The translations under genes and the position numbers were made by a program. Shown piece by piece: positions 8,858-19,713 of a stretch of 64,000 bases of DNA; the first letter of the stretch is position 1, and the number at the start of each line of letters is the position of its first letter. The notes beneath the pieces were generated by a model, which had not been told where the DNA came from, searched no databases, and was given only the letters and a program-made list of their open reading frames with translations. Source of the stretch: Anaerococcus nagyae (lineage in GTDB: Bacteria; Bacillota; Clostridia; Tissierellales; Peptoniphilaceae); the NCBI RefSeq assembly GCF_017874535.1, contig NZ_JAGGLS010000002.1:124001-188000 (forward strand), read 5' to 3'.

Positions 8858-10179
8858 AAAAAATTTTAGTATATGGACTAGGTGTAAGTGGAGTATCCAC
8901 TGTAAAAACATTAAGCAAAATGGGATATGAAGTTTATACATTTGATAAAAATAAGGTATACGTTGATGAATTGAAGGGCTATAACTATAGCCCTATTTCT
9001 GATTCGGATTTGTTAAAATTTAATTTTGAGTATATTGTAAAATCTCCTGGTATAGCTCCAAGTGATGATGTAGTTAAAAAACTCTCTAGTAAGTATGAAG
9101 TTATAAGCGATATAGAATTATCATATAGACTATTTCCTGATAAGAAATTTTTATCTGTTACAGGAACAAATGGAAAAACTTCTACAACTTCTATGATTTC
9201 TCATATTCTAAATAAAAATGGAATAAAAGCTATATCTGTAGGTAATATTGGTGAGGGTATTTTGTGGAAGATGCATAATGAGGATGCCATTTTTGTGGAG
9301 GAATTATCATCATTTCAACTCAAAGACACTAATAAGTATCATCCACATATAGCAAGTATCCTAAACATTAGTCCAGATCATATAGATTGGCATGGGAATT
9401 ATGAGGACTATATTAACTCAAAATTTAATATAACAAAAAATCAAAATCAAAGTGATTACCTAATCATTAATAAAAATGATAGAATTTTACAAGAAAAGAA
9501 AGATCAAATCAAGGCAAATATTTATGAATTTTCTACTAAGTCTATAGTTGACAAAGGCTTATATTTAGATAACACGATTATTAAATTTACAAATGGTGAG
9601 GAAACTAGAGATATTTTAGATGTTAAAGAACTTAAAATAATTGGTAATCATAATTATGAAAATTTAATGGCAGCAATCTTAGAATGTTATTTATTTGGTT
9701 TAGATTTTAATGATATAGCAAATGCTTCTAAAAGCTTTGTATCTATAGAACATAGATTAGAGTTTGTAGATGAAGTAAACAATGTTAAAATTTATAATGA
9801 CTCCAAGGGCACAAATGTCGATAGTTCTGTAAAAGCTATAGAAAGTTTTGATAATCCTCTTATAGTTATAGCTGGTGGATATGATAAGAAAATAGATTAT
9901 AGTGACTATGTAAAAGCCTTTAAAAAAAATGGAAAAGTAATGGTAATTATGGGTCAAACTAAAGATCAGCTAAAAGGTTTGTGTGAAGATTACAATGTTG
10001 AATACCAATTAGCAGAAGATATGGAAGATGCAGTAAAAAAATCTGTGAATTTAGCTAATCAAGGAGATATTATTTTATTATCACCTGCAAGTGCCAGCTG
10101 GGATATGTATGATTCTTATGAAATACGTGGCAAGGATTTTAAAGAAAAAATAAAAAAATATAAAGGGAATATTGAGTGA
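8854..10179 (+). CDS. murD: UDP-N-acetylmuramoylalanine--D-glutamate ligase
   Basis: 441-residue Mur ligase adding D-Glu to UDP-MurNAc-L-Ala in the cytoplasm. An N-terminal Rossmann region (ILVYGLGVSG) is followed by the ATP-binding loop TGTNGKTSTTSMI (about residues 105-117) and the C-terminal ligase domain with KGTNVDSS. The ATG at 8854 overlaps the mraY stop (ATGA) and has GGTGG upstream, which sits inside mraY. Longer readings starting at 8827 would put nine extra residues before the Rossmann strand. murE and murF are not in this cluster. Confidence 0.95.
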   Translation: MKKILVYGLGVSGVSTVKTLSKMGYEVYTFDKNKVYVDELKGYNYSPISDSDLLKFNFEYIVKSPGIAPSDDVVKKLSSKYEVISDIELSYRLFPDKKFLSVTGTNGKTSTTSMISHILNKNGIKAISVGNIGEGILWKMHNEDAIFVEELSSFQLKDTNKYHPHIASILNISPDHIDWHGNYEDYINSKFNITKNQNQSDYLIINKNDRILQEKKDQIKANIYEFSTKSIVDKGLYLDNTIIKFTNGEETRDILDVKELKIIGNHNYENLMAAILECYLFGLDFNDIANASKSFVSIEHRLEFVDEVNNVKIYNDSKGTNVDSSVKAIESFDNPLIVIAGGYDKKIDYSDYVKAFKKNGKVMVIMGQTKDQLKGLCEDYNVEYQLAEDMEDAVKKSVNLANQGDIILLSPASASWDMYDSYEIRGKDFKEKIKKYKGNIE

Positions 10180-11261
10180 GAGTAATAATTTCAGGTGGCG
10201 GTACTGGAGGACATATATACCCAGCTATAGCCATAGCTCAAAAAATAGAAGAAAATATTAGCAATACTAAAGTATTATATGTAGGAATAAAAGGGGGACC
10301 AGAGGAATCTATAGCTGAAAAATATGGATATGAATTTAGGCCTATAGATGGTATGGGTATGCCTCGTAAAATAAATAAGAAATTTTTCAAATCCTTATCA
10401 AGAAATATGAAAGGATTTAAAGCAGCTAGAAAAATTGTAAAAGATTTTAAGCCAGACATAGCTATTGGTACTGGTGGATATGTATGTGGTCCTATAATTT
10501 TTCAGGCTGCAAAAGCAGGGGTGCCAACATTGATTCATGAATCTAATTCATATCCAGGTGTTACATCAAAGTTTTTATCTAATAAGGTAGATGCTCTTTG
10601 TATATCATATAAAGAGGCAAAGAAATACTTTAAGCATAAAGAGAATATAATAGTAACAGGCAATCCGGTACGTACTAATTTTTCTAGTTATTATACGAAT
10701 GAAGATTTAGAAAGTTTAGGTATAAAAAAAGACATACCTGTAGTTTTTTCCTTTGGTGGATCCAACGGATCATATGCCATGAATAAGGCTGTTAAAGAAA
10801 TGGCTAATAGCTTAAAAGGAGATTTTTATTTATTGCATCAAACTGGTAAAAAAAATTATGATGATTTCATAAGTAATTTAGATCAAAATTCTTATTTAAA
10901 GGTTTTTCCTTATATAGATAATATTGATTTATTTTACGCTGTTAGTGACTTGGTAATAGCTTCAAGTGGTGCTATGAGTCTTGCTGAAATTTCAAGTGTG
11001 AAAAAACCATCTATACTTATTCCAAAAGCTTATACTACCGAAAATCATCAACAACATAATGCACAAACTTATGTAGATAATGGAGCTGCTATGATGATTT
11101 TAGAAAAAGATCTTAATGGAAAAATTCTGTATGATAATATAATAAGTGTAATAACAAATAATGACAAATTAACTGAAATGGGGGAAGCTAGTTCCAAACT
11201 TTCAAATGATGGTGCAAGTGATACTATTTTTGAATTGATAGTAGATTTAACAGCTAGATAA
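10176..11261 (+). CDS. murG: UDP-GlcNAc--lipid I GlcNAc transferase
   Basis: 361-residue GT28 enzyme that converts lipid I to lipid II at the inner face of the membrane. The N-terminal loop SGGGTGGHIYPA and the acceptor-side HESNSYPG are typical. So are the donor-binding SFGGSNGS loop and the C-terminal YTTENHQQHNA region. GTG start overlapping the murD stop (GTGA), with AAAGGG upstream. No ftsW or spoVE-type flippase gene lies in the cluster. Confidence 0.95.
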   Translation: MRVIISGGGTGGHIYPAIAIAQKIEENISNTKVLYVGIKGGPEESIAEKYGYEFRPIDGMGMPRKINKKFFKSLSRNMKGFKAARKIVKDFKPDIAIGTGGYVCGPIIFQAAKAGVPTLIHESNSYPGVTSKFLSNKVDALCISYKEAKKYFKHKENIIVTGNPVRTNFSSYYTNEDLESLGIKKDIPVVFSFGGSNGSYAMNKAVKEMANSLKGDFYLLHQTGKKNYDDFISNLDQNSYLKVFPYIDNIDLFYAVSDLVIASSGAMSLAEISSVKKPSILIPKAYTTENHQQHNAQTYVDNGAAMMILEKDLNGKILYDNIISVITNNDKLTEMGEASSKLSNDGASDTIFELIVDLTAR

Positions 11262-11262
11262 T

Positions 11263-12096
11263 ATGACTAATACTAATGATGATAGATACTTAAAAAGAGA
11301 TGGTAGAACTGTAAGCAAGACCTATGTAGCTAAAAGACGTAGTAAGTATAGTAAAAATAAAAAATTATTTACTAAAGCTTATGTTCTTTTATTAATTTTA
11401 CTTGCCTTATTAAGTATATTTTATAGCATATACATTCATTCCTATATGAAGATATCTCAGATATATATAACTGGCAATGAGATGACAAATGATACAGATA
11501 TAATAAGTGAATTAGGAAACCCAATAGGAAAAAATATTTTATTCTATAATCCTAGTGATTATGAAGACAATATAAATAAACTTAGAGGAATTGAAAATGT
11601 AAAAATAAAAAAAGTTTTTCCTGATTTATTAAATGTGAATGTAGATGAAACTTATCCTTTGTTTTTTCAAGATAATGGGGAACACAGGGTTTATATTTCA
11701 AATAAGGCTACCTTACTCGGTGAAGATATTGACGAATATAAACAGTTGCCTTTGAAAGAAATTAAAGGCGCTAATCTTAGAGAAAATATTGGTGGAAATT
11801 TTACTGGATCAGAGGCTAGTCTTAAGTTTTTAAGAGCTATTCAATCTTATTCATATTTTAACGAGTTAAATCAATTAAATTTGGAAAATAAAGCTCAAAT
11901 TGGTATAATGATAAATGATATAGATGTGAAATTTGGTGATTTAAATAACATTGATTATAAGTTAAAATTACTTGATAAAATTCTAAATGATGTAAATAGT
12001 AAGTCATTAGATATTACAGAAATTGACTTAAATAATGGAAATGACCCAGTAGTAAAAGTAAATCCTGAATCATTTAGTGAAAATCTAAATTATTAA
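11263..12096 (+). CDS. ftsQ: Cell-division protein FtsQ/DivIB
   Basis: 277 residues. A basic cytoplasmic tail of about 38 residues, one membrane helix (about 39-60) and an extracellular POTRA domain ([18 protein letters not shown]) are followed by the beta domain. This is the DivIB/FtsQ layout. It scaffolds the septal complex with FtsL and DivIC. Start by a TAATATG junction right after murG with no recognisable ribosome site, so translation probably depends on ribosomes finishing murG. Confidence 0.87.
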   Translation: MTNTNDDRYLKRDGRTVSKTYVAKRRSKYSKNKKLFTKAYVLLLILLALLSIFYSIYIHSYMKISQIYITGNEMTNDTDIISELGNPIGKNILFYNPSDYEDNINKLRGIENVKIKKVFPDLLNVNVDETYPLFFQDNGEHRVYISNKATLLGEDIDEYKQLPLKEIKGANLRENIGGNFTGSEASLKFLRAIQSYSYFNELNQLNLENKAQIGIMINDIDVKFGDLNNIDYKLKLLDKILNDVNSKSLDITEIDLNNGNDPVVKVNPESFSENLNY

Positions 12097-12121
12097 AATA
12101 AAACAGAACACGGGGGAAAGT

Positions 12122-13243
12122 ATGGCGAATATAAACATGGAAAATGATAACAACTCTTTAGCTAAAATAAAAGTTATAGGAGTTGGTGGTGGTGGTAATA
12201 ATGCTATCAGCCGAATGAGAGATAATGGACTATCAGGAGTTGAGTTTGTAGCAGTAAATACGGACTTGCAAACTTTACAAGAATCAAATGCAGATATAAG
12301 ACTACAAATTGGTGAAAAATTAACACGTGGTCTCGGAGCAGGTGCTAATCCGTCAGTTGGAGAAAAAGCTGCAGAAGAATCAAAAAATGATATAACTGAA
12401 GCGCTAAAAGGATCTGACATGGTATTCATTACTGCTGGTATGGGTGGCGGTACTGGTACAGGAGCTGCTCCAGTAGTTGCAAGTGTTGCCAAAGAAATGG
12501 ATATTTTAACAGTTGGTGTTGTAACAAAGCCATTTACCTTTGAAGGTAGAAAAAGACAATCACAAGCTGAAGGTGGAATCGAAAAACTTAAAGAAAATGT
12601 TGATACACTTATTACAATACCAAATGATAGACTTTTACAAATAGTTGAAAAAAGAACTTCAATGGTAGATGCATTTAAACTAGCTGACCAAGTGCTAATG
12701 GATGCTGTAAGTGGCATTTCTGAGCTTATAGCTATTCCAAATGTAATCAACTTAGACTTTGCGGACGTTGAATCAATTATGAGTGATCAAGGTATAGCTC
12801 ACATGGGTATTGGACGTGCTGCTGGTGAAAATAGAGCTGTTGATGCTGCTAAAGCTGCTATTAATTCACCACTTCTTGAAACTTCAATTGAAGGAGCTAA
12901 GGCTGTTCTTCTAAATGTAACAGCTGCAGAAGTAGGTCTTATGGAAGCTAATGAAGCTGCTGAACTCATACGTGATAATATTGATTCTGATGCTAATATC
13001 ATCTTTGGTGTTGGCTCTGATGAATCATTGGGTGAAGAAATCAAAATTACTGTTATTGCAACAGGATTTGATAATCAAGGCAGACCATCTTCTTCAAGAG
13101 CAACAGCAGGTGAGATGAATGCTCCAACTAGAACTAATAGGCAAGAGTTTGAATCTAATAATAGAAACTCTCGTCAATCCGAAGATAAAAGAACAAATAA
13201 AAATCCATTTGATGATATAGATTTGCCAGATTTCTTAAAATAA
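12122..13243 (+). CDS. ftsZ: Cell-division GTPase FtsZ
   Basis: 373-residue tubulin homologue forming the Z ring. It shows the N-terminal [12 protein letters not shown] loop, the tubulin signature [11 protein letters not shown] at about residues 107-117, and the T7 loop region [12 protein letters not shown] linker rich in Asn, Arg and Ser leads to the C-terminal peptide [10 protein letters not shown]. That peptide normally binds FtsA, SepF and ZapA-type partners. ftsA is absent here, so the anchor is encoded elsewhere or is SepF. GGGGGAAAG precedes the ATG. Confidence 0.97.
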   Translation: MANINMENDNNSLAKIKVIGVGGGGNNAISRMRDNGLSGVEFVAVNTDLQTLQESNADIRLQIGEKLTRGLGAGANPSVGEKAAEESKNDITEALKGSDMVFITAGMGGGTGTGAAPVVASVAKEMDILTVGVVTKPFTFEGRKRQSQAEGGIEKLKENVDTLITIPNDRLLQIVEKRTSMVDAFKLADQVLMDAVSGISELIAIPNVINLDFADVESIMSDQGIAHMGIGRAAGENRAVDAAKAAINSPLLETSIEGAKAVLLNVTAAEVGLMEANEAAELIRDNIDSDANIIFGVGSDESLGEEIKITVIATGFDNQGRPSSSRATAGEMNAPTRTNRQEFESNNRNSRQSEDKRTNKNPFDDIDLPDFLK

Positions 13244-13244
13244 T

Positions 13245-13712
13245 ATGAAATGCCCTTATTGTCATTCACATAATACTAAAGTATTAGATTCTAGAACAAC
13301 TGAAGATGATACTGCGATAAGACGCAGGAGGTTATGTGAAGATTGTGGGAAGAGATTCTCAACATACGAAAGATATGAGAATATTACCCTGATGGTTGTA
13401 AAAAAAGATGACACCAGGGAAGCCTATGATCCATCAAAAATTATAAATGGCATTGTAAAAAGCTGTCAAAAAAGACCCGTGTCCATGGATCAGATAGAGA
13501 AAGTGGCTAAAGATATTGAGATAAAGATTAACCATACTGGTAAGAAAGAAGTTACTACAAATTTTATTGGCCAGCTAGTTATGGATGAACTTAAAGATCT
13601 CGACCCTGTGGCATATGTTAGATTTGCATCAGTATATAGAGAATTTAAGGATGTAGATTCATTTTATGAAGAAATATTAAACTTAAAAGATAAGGAAGAT
13701 GCTGATAATTAG
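13245..13712 (+). CDS. nrdR: Transcriptional repressor NrdR
   Basis: 155-residue NrdR: an N-terminal zinc ribbon (CPYCHSHNTKVLDSR ... CEDCGKRF, four Cys) followed by an ATP-cone domain. It senses ATP/dATP and represses ribonucleotide reductase operons. No reductase gene is nearby; the gene rides at the end of the division operon. It starts through a TAATATG junction with ftsZ and lacks a Shine-Dalgarno. An intrinsic terminator follows immediately. Confidence 0.95.
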   Translation: MKCPYCHSHNTKVLDSRTTEDDTAIRRRRLCEDCGKRFSTYERYENITLMVVKKDDTREAYDPSKIINGIVKSCQKRPVSMDQIEKVAKDIEIKINHTGKKEVTTNFIGQLVMDELKDLDPVAYVRFASVYREFKDVDSFYEEILNLKDKEDADN

Positions 13713-13715
13713 TGT

Positions 13716-13739
13716 GATGCTATTTAAGCATCTTTTTTT
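13716..13739 (+). terminator. Intrinsic terminator after nrdR
   Basis: GATGCT, a 5-base loop, AGCATC, then seven T residues. It marks the end of the mraZ-nrdR operon. Confidence 0.8.
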
Positions 13740-13757
13740 ATTAGCTTTGGAGAAGTT

Positions 13758-15077
13758 ATGGATTTATTTGAATTAAATAGGCAAAGAGAATTAGAAAAAT
13801 CTGCGCCTCTAGCAGATAGGTTACGTCCTAAAAATCTAAAAGATTATATAGGTCAAGATCATCTGGTAGGAGAAGGTAAGATTATTAATCGAATGATTAA
13901 GGCTGATAGAATATATTCTATGATTTTTTATGGACCACCTGGAGTAGGTAAAACTACTTTAGCTAAGATAATTTCAGAAACAACCCATATGGCTTTTATA
14001 GAATTATCAGCAGTGACTAGTGGAATAAGTGATTTGAAAAAACAAATTGAAATAGCTAAAGATAATCTAAAATACGAAAATAAGAAAACAATACTTTTTA
14101 TTGATGAAATTCATAGATTTAACAAATCTCAGCAAGATTATCTTTTACCTTTTGTGGAAGACTCTACTATTATTCTAATTGGGGCTACAACTGAGAATCC
14201 TTATTTTGAAATCAATAAGGCACTTATTTCTAGGATGTATGTTTTTGAGTTAGAGTCATTAAATGAGGATGACTTATCAAATCTTATAGAACAAGCTTTA
14301 AGCAAAGATGATATTTTATCAAGTAAGAATATTGATTTAAAGAAGGATGCTAGTAAAACATTAATAAAATATTCAAATGGAGATAGTAGAGCTTTACTTA
14401 ACGCACTTGAAATAGCTATATTTTCAGAAGATGAGAAAGATGGTAAAATATCTATAGGCAAAGAAACTATTGAAAACTCTATTCAGAAAAAAATTGCTAT
14501 TTATGATAGATCAGGTGATAGGCATTACGATACTACATCTGCTTTTATAAAATCAATGAGAGGGTCTGATATTGATGCTGCCCTTTATTATTTAGCAAAA
14601 ATGCTTGATTCTGGAGAGGATATTAAGTTTATAGCAAGGCGAATGATAATATTTGCATCAGAAGATATATCAAATGCAGATCCAAATGCACTGATACTTG
14701 CAAATAGTACTTTTAATGCAGTAAATACTGTAGGTATGCCTGAAGCAAGAATAATACTTGCTCAAACAGTTACTTATTTAGCTGCTGCTCCAAAAAGTAA
14801 TTCTACTTATTTAGCTATTGACAGGGCGCTTGACTTTGTAAAATCAAATGCAGATAAAGAGGTTCCCAATAATCTAAAAGACTCACACTATAGTGGTAGT
14901 AAAAATTTAATTCATGAAAAGTACCTATACCCACATTCATTTGGTGGATATGTAAAGCAAGATTATTTACCAGAAGCTTATAAAAATGAAAAGTTTTATA
15001 AAGCTAAAAATATTGCCTATGAAAAAGAAATGATAGAAAAGATGGAAAAGAGAAAGGAAGGAAATAATGAAGATTAG
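13758..15077 (+). CDS. rarA: Replication-associated recombination ATPase RarA/MgsA
   Basis: 439-residue AAA+ clamp-loader-like ATPase that acts at stalled replication forks. Walker A is GPPGVGKTT (about residues 59-67), Walker B is FIDEIH, and sensor 1 is GATTEN. The C-terminal tetramerisation domain with [16 protein letters not shown] and the HKYLYPH-type ending are normal for MgsA. It is probably the first gene of a rarA-asnS-leuS transcript, overlapping asnS by 11 bases. Confidence 0.94.
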   Translation: MDLFELNRQRELEKSAPLADRLRPKNLKDYIGQDHLVGEGKIINRMIKADRIYSMIFYGPPGVGKTTLAKIISETTHMAFIELSAVTSGISDLKKQIEIAKDNLKYENKKTILFIDEIHRFNKSQQDYLLPFVEDSTIILIGATTENPYFEINKALISRMYVFELESLNEDDLSNLIEQALSKDDILSSKNIDLKKDASKTLIKYSNGDSRALLNALEIAIFSEDEKDGKISIGKETIENSIQKKIAIYDRSGDRHYDTTSAFIKSMRGSDIDAALYYLAKMLDSGEDIKFIARRMIIFASEDISNADPNALILANSTFNAVNTVGMPEARIILAQTVTYLAAAPKSNSTYLAIDRALDFVKSNADKEVPNNLKDSHYSGSKNLIHEKYLYPHSFGGYVKQDYLPEAYKNEKFYKAKNIAYEKEMIEKMEKRKEGNNED

Positions 15078-16455
15078 AGAAATATTAGAAGATATTGATC
15101 AGTACTTGGATACTGAAGTTAAGGTAGAAGGTTGGATTAGAAATTCTAGATTTGGTAAAAATGTAGGATTTATTGAGCTAAATGATGGTAGCACTTTTAA
15201 AAATCTACAAATAGTAGTAAGCACTGATGCTCTTAACTATGATGAACTTTCTCATCAATTTTTATCAACAAGTTTAAAAGTTATTGGAAAGTTAGTGGCT
15301 ACTGGTAATAATAAAACTCCATATGAAATCCAAGCGTCTGATATAAAAGTTTTGGGAGAATCTTCTGATAAGTTTCCTATCCAAAAACAGAGGCAAACTC
15401 TTGAGTTTATGAGGACTATTCCTCATCTTCGTCCTCGTACCAATACTTATAGAGCTGTTTTTAAGGTTAGAAGTTCACTAGCTTATGCACTTCATAAGTT
15501 CTTCCAGGAAAGAGGATTTTTATATGTTAATCCTCCTATAGTAACAGGATCAGATGCTGAAGGAGCTGGGGAGATGTTTAATATTACAACAATGAATCCA
15601 GATGAACTGCCTATGAATGAAGAAGGTAAAGTTGATTATAGCAAAGATTTCTTTGGCAAAAAGTCATATTTAACTGTATCAGGTCAACTTGAAGCGGAGG
15701 ACTATGCTTTAGCTTTTGGAGATGTATATACTTTTGGCCCAACATTTAGAGCAGAAGAATCAAACACTCCTCGCCATGCTGCAGAATTTTGGATGTTAGA
15801 ACCTGAAATAGCTTTTGCTGATTACAATGTAGCTATGGATGTAGCTGAAGATATGATTAAGTATGTTATTGACTACTTATTAGAAAATAATGCTGATGAA
15901 ATGAAATTTTTCAATAGATTTATAGATGAAGGCTTATTTGACAGACTTAACCAAGTAAGAAATAAAGAATTTGCAAGAATAACTTATACAGAGGCTATAG
16001 AAAGACTACAAGCTAGCGGAGAAAAATTTGAGTTTCCAGTCGAATGGGGTATGGATTTACAAACAGAACATGAAAGATATCTTTCAGAAACTATAGTAAA
16101 TGGGCCAGTATTTGTTACCGACTATCCAAAAGATATCAAAGCTTTCTATATGAAACGTAATGATGATGGTAAGACAGTAGCTGCATTTGATATGCTTGTA
16201 CCAGGAGTTGGAGAATTAATTGGTGGCTCTCAAAGGGAAGAAAGACTTGATGAACTTTTAAAATCATTTGAGGAAAATGGATTAGCAGAAGAAGACTATC
16301 AAAATTATCTTGATTTAAGAAGATTTGGAACAGTTGTTCACTCTGGATTTGGTCTAGGTTTTGAAAGAGCTGTTATGTATGTTACAGGAATGAAAAATAT
16401 TCGTGATGTAATACCTTACCCAAGATATGTAAATGCATTCTCACAAAAAAATTAG
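15067..16455 (+). CDS. asnS: Asparagine--tRNA ligase
   Basis: 462-residue class IIb synthetase. An N-terminal OB-fold anticodon-binding domain ([24 protein letters not shown]) is followed by the class II core. Motif 2 is [19 protein letters not shown] and motif 3 is [12 protein letters not shown]. The length is that of bacterial AsnRS, and the AsnRS-type [11 protein letters not shown] is present. The ATG lies within the end of rarA behind GGAAGGAAA. No T-box leader is visible upstream. Confidence 0.95.
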   Translation: MKIREILEDIDQYLDTEVKVEGWIRNSRFGKNVGFIELNDGSTFKNLQIVVSTDALNYDELSHQFLSTSLKVIGKLVATGNNKTPYEIQASDIKVLGESSDKFPIQKQRQTLEFMRTIPHLRPRTNTYRAVFKVRSSLAYALHKFFQERGFLYVNPPIVTGSDAEGAGEMFNITTMNPDELPMNEEGKVDYSKDFFGKKSYLTVSGQLEAEDYALAFGDVYTFGPTFRAEESNTPRHAAEFWMLEPEIAFADYNVAMDVAEDMIKYVIDYLLENNADEMKFFNRFIDEGLFDRLNQVRNKEFARITYTEAIERLQASGEKFEFPVEWGMDLQTEHERYLSETIVNGPVFVTDYPKDIKAFYMKRNDDGKTVAAFDMLVPGVGELIGGSQREERLDELLKSFEENGLAEEDYQNYLDLRRFGTVVHSGFGLGFERAVMYVTGMKNIRDVIPYPRYVNAFSQKN

Positions 16456-16463
16456 GAGTTAAA

Positions 16464-18896
16464 ATGAGTGAATATAATTCCAAATATCCAGAATATAACC
16501 CAAATGCTATTGAAAAAAAATGGCAAAAAGTTTGGGATGATAATAAAACCTTTCATAGTGAAGTAGATAAAACAAAGAAAAAGTACTATCCACTTGTGGA
16601 ATTTCCTTATCCATCAGGACAAGGTCTACATGTTGGACATCCACGACCATATACAGCTCTAGATATAGTTGCCCGCAAACGTAGATTAGAAGGATACAGT
16701 GTAATGTATCCAATGGGTTTTGATGCTTTTGGTCTACCTACAGAAAACTATGCTATTAAAAATAAAATACATCCAGCAAAAGTTACAGAAGAAAATATTA
16801 AAAATTTTAAAGAACAATTAAAATCCATAGGATTTTCTTTTGATTGGGATAGAGAAGTTAATACTACAGATCCAGAATATTATAAATGGACTCAATGGAT
16901 TTTTATCCAATTATACAAACATGGTTTAGCTTACAAGAATGAAATGAGCGTAAATTGGTGTCCATCTTGTCAAGTTGGTCTTGCAAATGAAGAAGTTGTA
17001 GATGGCAAATGTGAAAGATGTGGTACAGAAGTCGTTCATAAAATGAAAAATCAATGGATGCTTAAGATTACAGAATATGCTGATAGACTTATAGACGATT
17101 TGGATGAAGTTGATTATGAAGATAGAATAAAAGCTCAACAAATAAATTGGATCGGTAGATCAAAAGGAGCTAATGTAAACTTTAATATTAAAGATACAGA
17201 GGATAAACTTACAGTATATACAACTCGTCCAGATACTATATTTGGAGTATCTTATATGGTAATTTCTCCAGAACATCCAATTCTAGAGGTTTATAAGAAA
17301 AAAATCTCTAACTATAATGAAGTAACAGCTTATCAAGAAGAGGCTCGTAAAAAATCTGATTTTGAAAGAGCTGAACTAAATAAAGATAAAACAGGTGTAA
17401 GGCTTGATGGCTTAAGTGCAATTAATCCATTAAGTGGTGAGGAAATTCCTATTTGGGTTTCTGATTATGTACTTATGTCTTATGGTACAGGAGCTATAAT
17501 GGCAGTTCCAGCCCATGATACTCGTGACTATGAATTTGCCAAAGAGTTTGATATGCCTATAGTTCAAGTTTATGAAACAGAAGATAGTGAAGAACTTCCA
17601 CTTACAGATATAAATAAGGGAAAATCTATAAATTCTGAATTTTTAAATGGTTTATCTGCAACTGAGGCTAAGCAAAAAGCTATAGAATATATAGAAGAAA
17701 AGAAACTAGGGGAGGCTACAACAAACTTTAAGCTCCGTGATTGGGTGTTTTCACGTCAAAGATATTGGGGTGAACCAATTCCTATGGTTTACTGCGAGGA
17801 ACATGGTTGGGTACCAGTAGATGAAAGTGAACTGCCAATAATGCTTCCAGAAGTAGAAACTTATGAACCCACTGCAACAGGAGAATCTCCGCTTTCAGAA
17901 ATAGATGAATTTGTAAATACTATTTGCCCAATCTGTGGTAAGCCTGCTAAAAGAGAAACAGATACTATGCCACAATGGGCAGGAAGCTCTTGGTACTATC
18001 TAAGATACATGGACCCACATAATAGTAAAGCTATAGCTAGTAAAGAAGCTTTAAATTATTACAGTCCAGTAGATTGGTATAATGGTGGAATGGAGCATAC
18101 AACACTTCACTTATTATATTCTAGATTTTGGCATAAATTTTTATATGACTTAGGAATTGTTCCTACTAAAGAACCATATAAGAAGAGGACAAGCCATGGT
18201 ATGATTTTAGGAGAAGATCATCAAAAGATGAGTAAATCTCGAGGAAATGTTGTAAATCCTGATGATATAATAAGAGATTATGGTGCAGATACTTTAAGAT
18301 GTTATGAGATGTTCATAGGAGATTTCACTTCAACAGCTATTTGGTCTGATGAAGGAGTTCGCGGTTGCCGTAAGTATTTAGAACGTGTTTATAATATGAT
18401 AGATCTTATAGGCCAAGGAGAAGGATACTCTAAAAACCTTGAAGTTACAATACACCAAACTATAAAAAAAGTTAGTGAAGATTTTGAAAATCTTAAATTT
18501 AATACAGCCATTGCATCACTTATGACTCTGTCAAATGAAATGAGAAGTCAAGCTAGTATTACAAAAGATGACTTTAAAACTTATATAATTCTTCTAAATC
18601 CCGTTGCTCCACATATGACAGAAGAACTTTGGAAAATGGCAGGATTTGAGGGAATGCTAAATGAAGCAGCTTGGCCAAAGTATGATGATTCAAAACTAAG
18701 TTTAGATGAATTTGAAATGCCAGTACAAGTAAATGGAAAAATGCGTGGTAAGGTAATGATGTCAATGGATGCGAGTAAAGATGATGCTATAGAAGCTGCA
18801 AAATCTGATAATAATATAGCAAGTCATATAGAGAATAAAGAGATAAGAAAAATAATCTATGTTCCAGGTAAAATTCTAAATATAGTAGTAGGATAA
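16464..18896 (+). CDS. leuS: Leucine--tRNA ligase
   Basis: 810-residue class I synthetase. The HIGH motif appears as HVGHP (about residues 56-60) and the KMSKS motif as KMSKSRGN (about 589-596). A CP1 editing domain contains the conserved TTRPDT and the [15 protein letters not shown] loop. Zinc-type Cys pairs CPSCQVG/CERCG and CPICGK are present. It follows asnS by 8 bases with AGGAG upstream. No leader-type regulation is visible, so it is probably transcribed from the rarA promoter. Confidence 0.96.
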   Translation: MSEYNSKYPEYNPNAIEKKWQKVWDDNKTFHSEVDKTKKKYYPLVEFPYPSGQGLHVGHPRPYTALDIVARKRRLEGYSVMYPMGFDAFGLPTENYAIKNKIHPAKVTEENIKNFKEQLKSIGFSFDWDREVNTTDPEYYKWTQWIFIQLYKHGLAYKNEMSVNWCPSCQVGLANEEVVDGKCERCGTEVVHKMKNQWMLKITEYADRLIDDLDEVDYEDRIKAQQINWIGRSKGANVNFNIKDTEDKLTVYTTRPDTIFGVSYMVISPEHPILEVYKKKISNYNEVTAYQEEARKKSDFERAELNKDKTGVRLDGLSAINPLSGEEIPIWVSDYVLMSYGTGAIMAVPAHDTRDYEFAKEFDMPIVQVYETEDSEELPLTDINKGKSINSEFLNGLSATEAKQKAIEYIEEKKLGEATTNFKLRDWVFSRQRYWGEPIPMVYCEEHGWVPVDESELPIMLPEVETYEPTATGESPLSEIDEFVNTICPICGKPAKRETDTMPQWAGSSWYYLRYMDPHNSKAIASKEALNYYSPVDWYNGGMEHTTLHLLYSRFWHKFLYDLGIVPTKEPYKKRTSHGMILGEDHQKMSKSRGNVVNPDDIIRDYGADTLRCYEMFIGDFTSTAIWSDEGVRGCRKYLERVYNMIDLIGQGEGYSKNLEVTIHQTIKKVSEDFENLKFNTAIASLMTLSNEMRSQASITKDDFKTYIILLNPVAPHMTEELWKMAGFEGMLNEAAWPKYDDSKLSLDEFEMPVQVNGKMRGKVMMSMDASKDDAIEAAKSDNNIASHIENKEIRKIIYVPGKILNIVVG

Positions 18897-18899
18897 AAA

Positions 18900-18927
18900 A
18901 GTAGGACGTTTTGTCCTGCTTTTTTTA
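18900..18927 (+). terminator. Intrinsic terminator after leuS
   Basis: AGTAGGAC, loop GTTTT, GTCCTGCT (one U-G pair), then seven T residues. Confidence 0.85.
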
Positions 18928-18982
18928 TAAATAAAAAGATGGGTATATATTTTATATAGATAAACAATTAAAGGAGTTAGTT

Positions 18983-19591
18983 ATGAGAAAAGTAAGATTA
19001 TCAATAGTTTTTTATTCTCAAACAGGAGTTAATTATAAAATGGCTTCATATGCAAAAAAAGAAGCAGAAAAAAATGGAGCAGAAGTTAAGCTTTTAAAAG
19101 TTAGTGAATTAAGAGATACAAGTAATGTTATAAAAGGATCTGCCTGGGATAAAACAATTAAAGCAACAGAAGGCATTAAAATAGCAAGTCCTGAGGACTT
19201 AGTTTGGGCAGACGCTATAATTATTTCTAGTCCTACTAGATTTGGTAATATTTCAAGTCAAATGAAAGATTTTATAGATTCATTAGGTGGTGTTTGGGCT
19301 GAGGGTAAATTAGTAAATAAATTTGTTACAGCTTTTTCTTCTTCCAAAAATCTAAACGGAGGACAAGAACAAACTATAAGATCTATATATACGTCAGCTA
19401 TGCATTGGGGTTCAATAATAGTTCCAACAGGATACACTGATCAATCAATATATGCTCAAGGTGGAAATCCATATGGAGTATCGGCAACTCAAGCTGATGA
19501 AGATGATGAAATAAAAAATGATGTTAAAGAAGCAATTGAACATCAAACACAAAGACTTTTAGAAATAGCTGGAAAGTATATAAATAATTAG
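18983..19591 (+). CDS. wrbA: WrbA-type flavodoxin-fold NAD(P)H:quinone oxidoreductase
   Basis: 202-residue flavodoxin-like protein. The FMN phosphate loop reads YSQTGVNYKMA near the N-terminus. The middle carries the family motif SSPTRFGNISSQMKDFID and the later HWGSIIVPTGYTDQ ... GGNPYGVSAT segments, both typical of WrbA/NQO type IV enzymes. They reduce quinones by two electrons and protect against oxidative stress. It is a single gene with AAAGGAG and its own terminator. The symbol is by family; the substrate is not known. Confidence 0.85.
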   Translation: MRKVRLSIVFYSQTGVNYKMASYAKKEAEKNGAEVKLLKVSELRDTSNVIKGSAWDKTIKATEGIKIASPEDLVWADAIIISSPTRFGNISSQMKDFIDSLGGVWAEGKLVNKFVTAFSSSKNLNGGQEQTIRSIYTSAMHWGSIIVPTGYTDQSIYAQGGNPYGVSATQADEDDEIKNDVKEAIEHQTQRLLEIAGKYINN

Positions 19592-19602
19592 TAAATACTT
19601 AG

Positions 19603-19631
19603 CCTGGATTACTAATCCAGGTTTTATTTTT
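19603..19631 (+). terminator. Intrinsic terminator after wrbA
   Basis: CCTGGATT, 3-base loop, AATCCAGG, then TTTTATTTTTT. Confidence 0.85.
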
Positions 19632-19634
19632 TAT

Positions 19635-19659
19635 ATACCTATATAAATTATACAGGTAT
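19635..19659. promoter_or_regulatory. Inverted repeat upstream of the DUF5058 gene
   Basis: ATACCT-A-TATAA, one central base, TTATA-C-AGGTAT: eleven of twelve arm positions pair. T-rich sequence follows, so it could be a second weak terminator of wrbA. Its position ahead of the TATATAAT-rich promoter region (about 19680-19695) also allows an operator. Confidence 0.35.
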
Positions 19660-19713
19660 TTTTATTTTGGGTATATTTAATATATAATATATAATTTATA
19701 TTAAGGAGGGTAT

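Noticed and set aside
12085-12750. A 221-codon open frame on the minus strand opposite ftsZ
   Set aside because: It lies wholly antisense to the conserved ftsZ coding region, is Ser/Pro-rich as expected from a mirrored frame, and has no ribosome site.
14950-16470. T-box leader upstream of asnS or leuS
   Set aside because: asnS starts within rarA and leuS follows asnS by 8 bases, so there is no room for a T-box and no specifier hairpin is seen.
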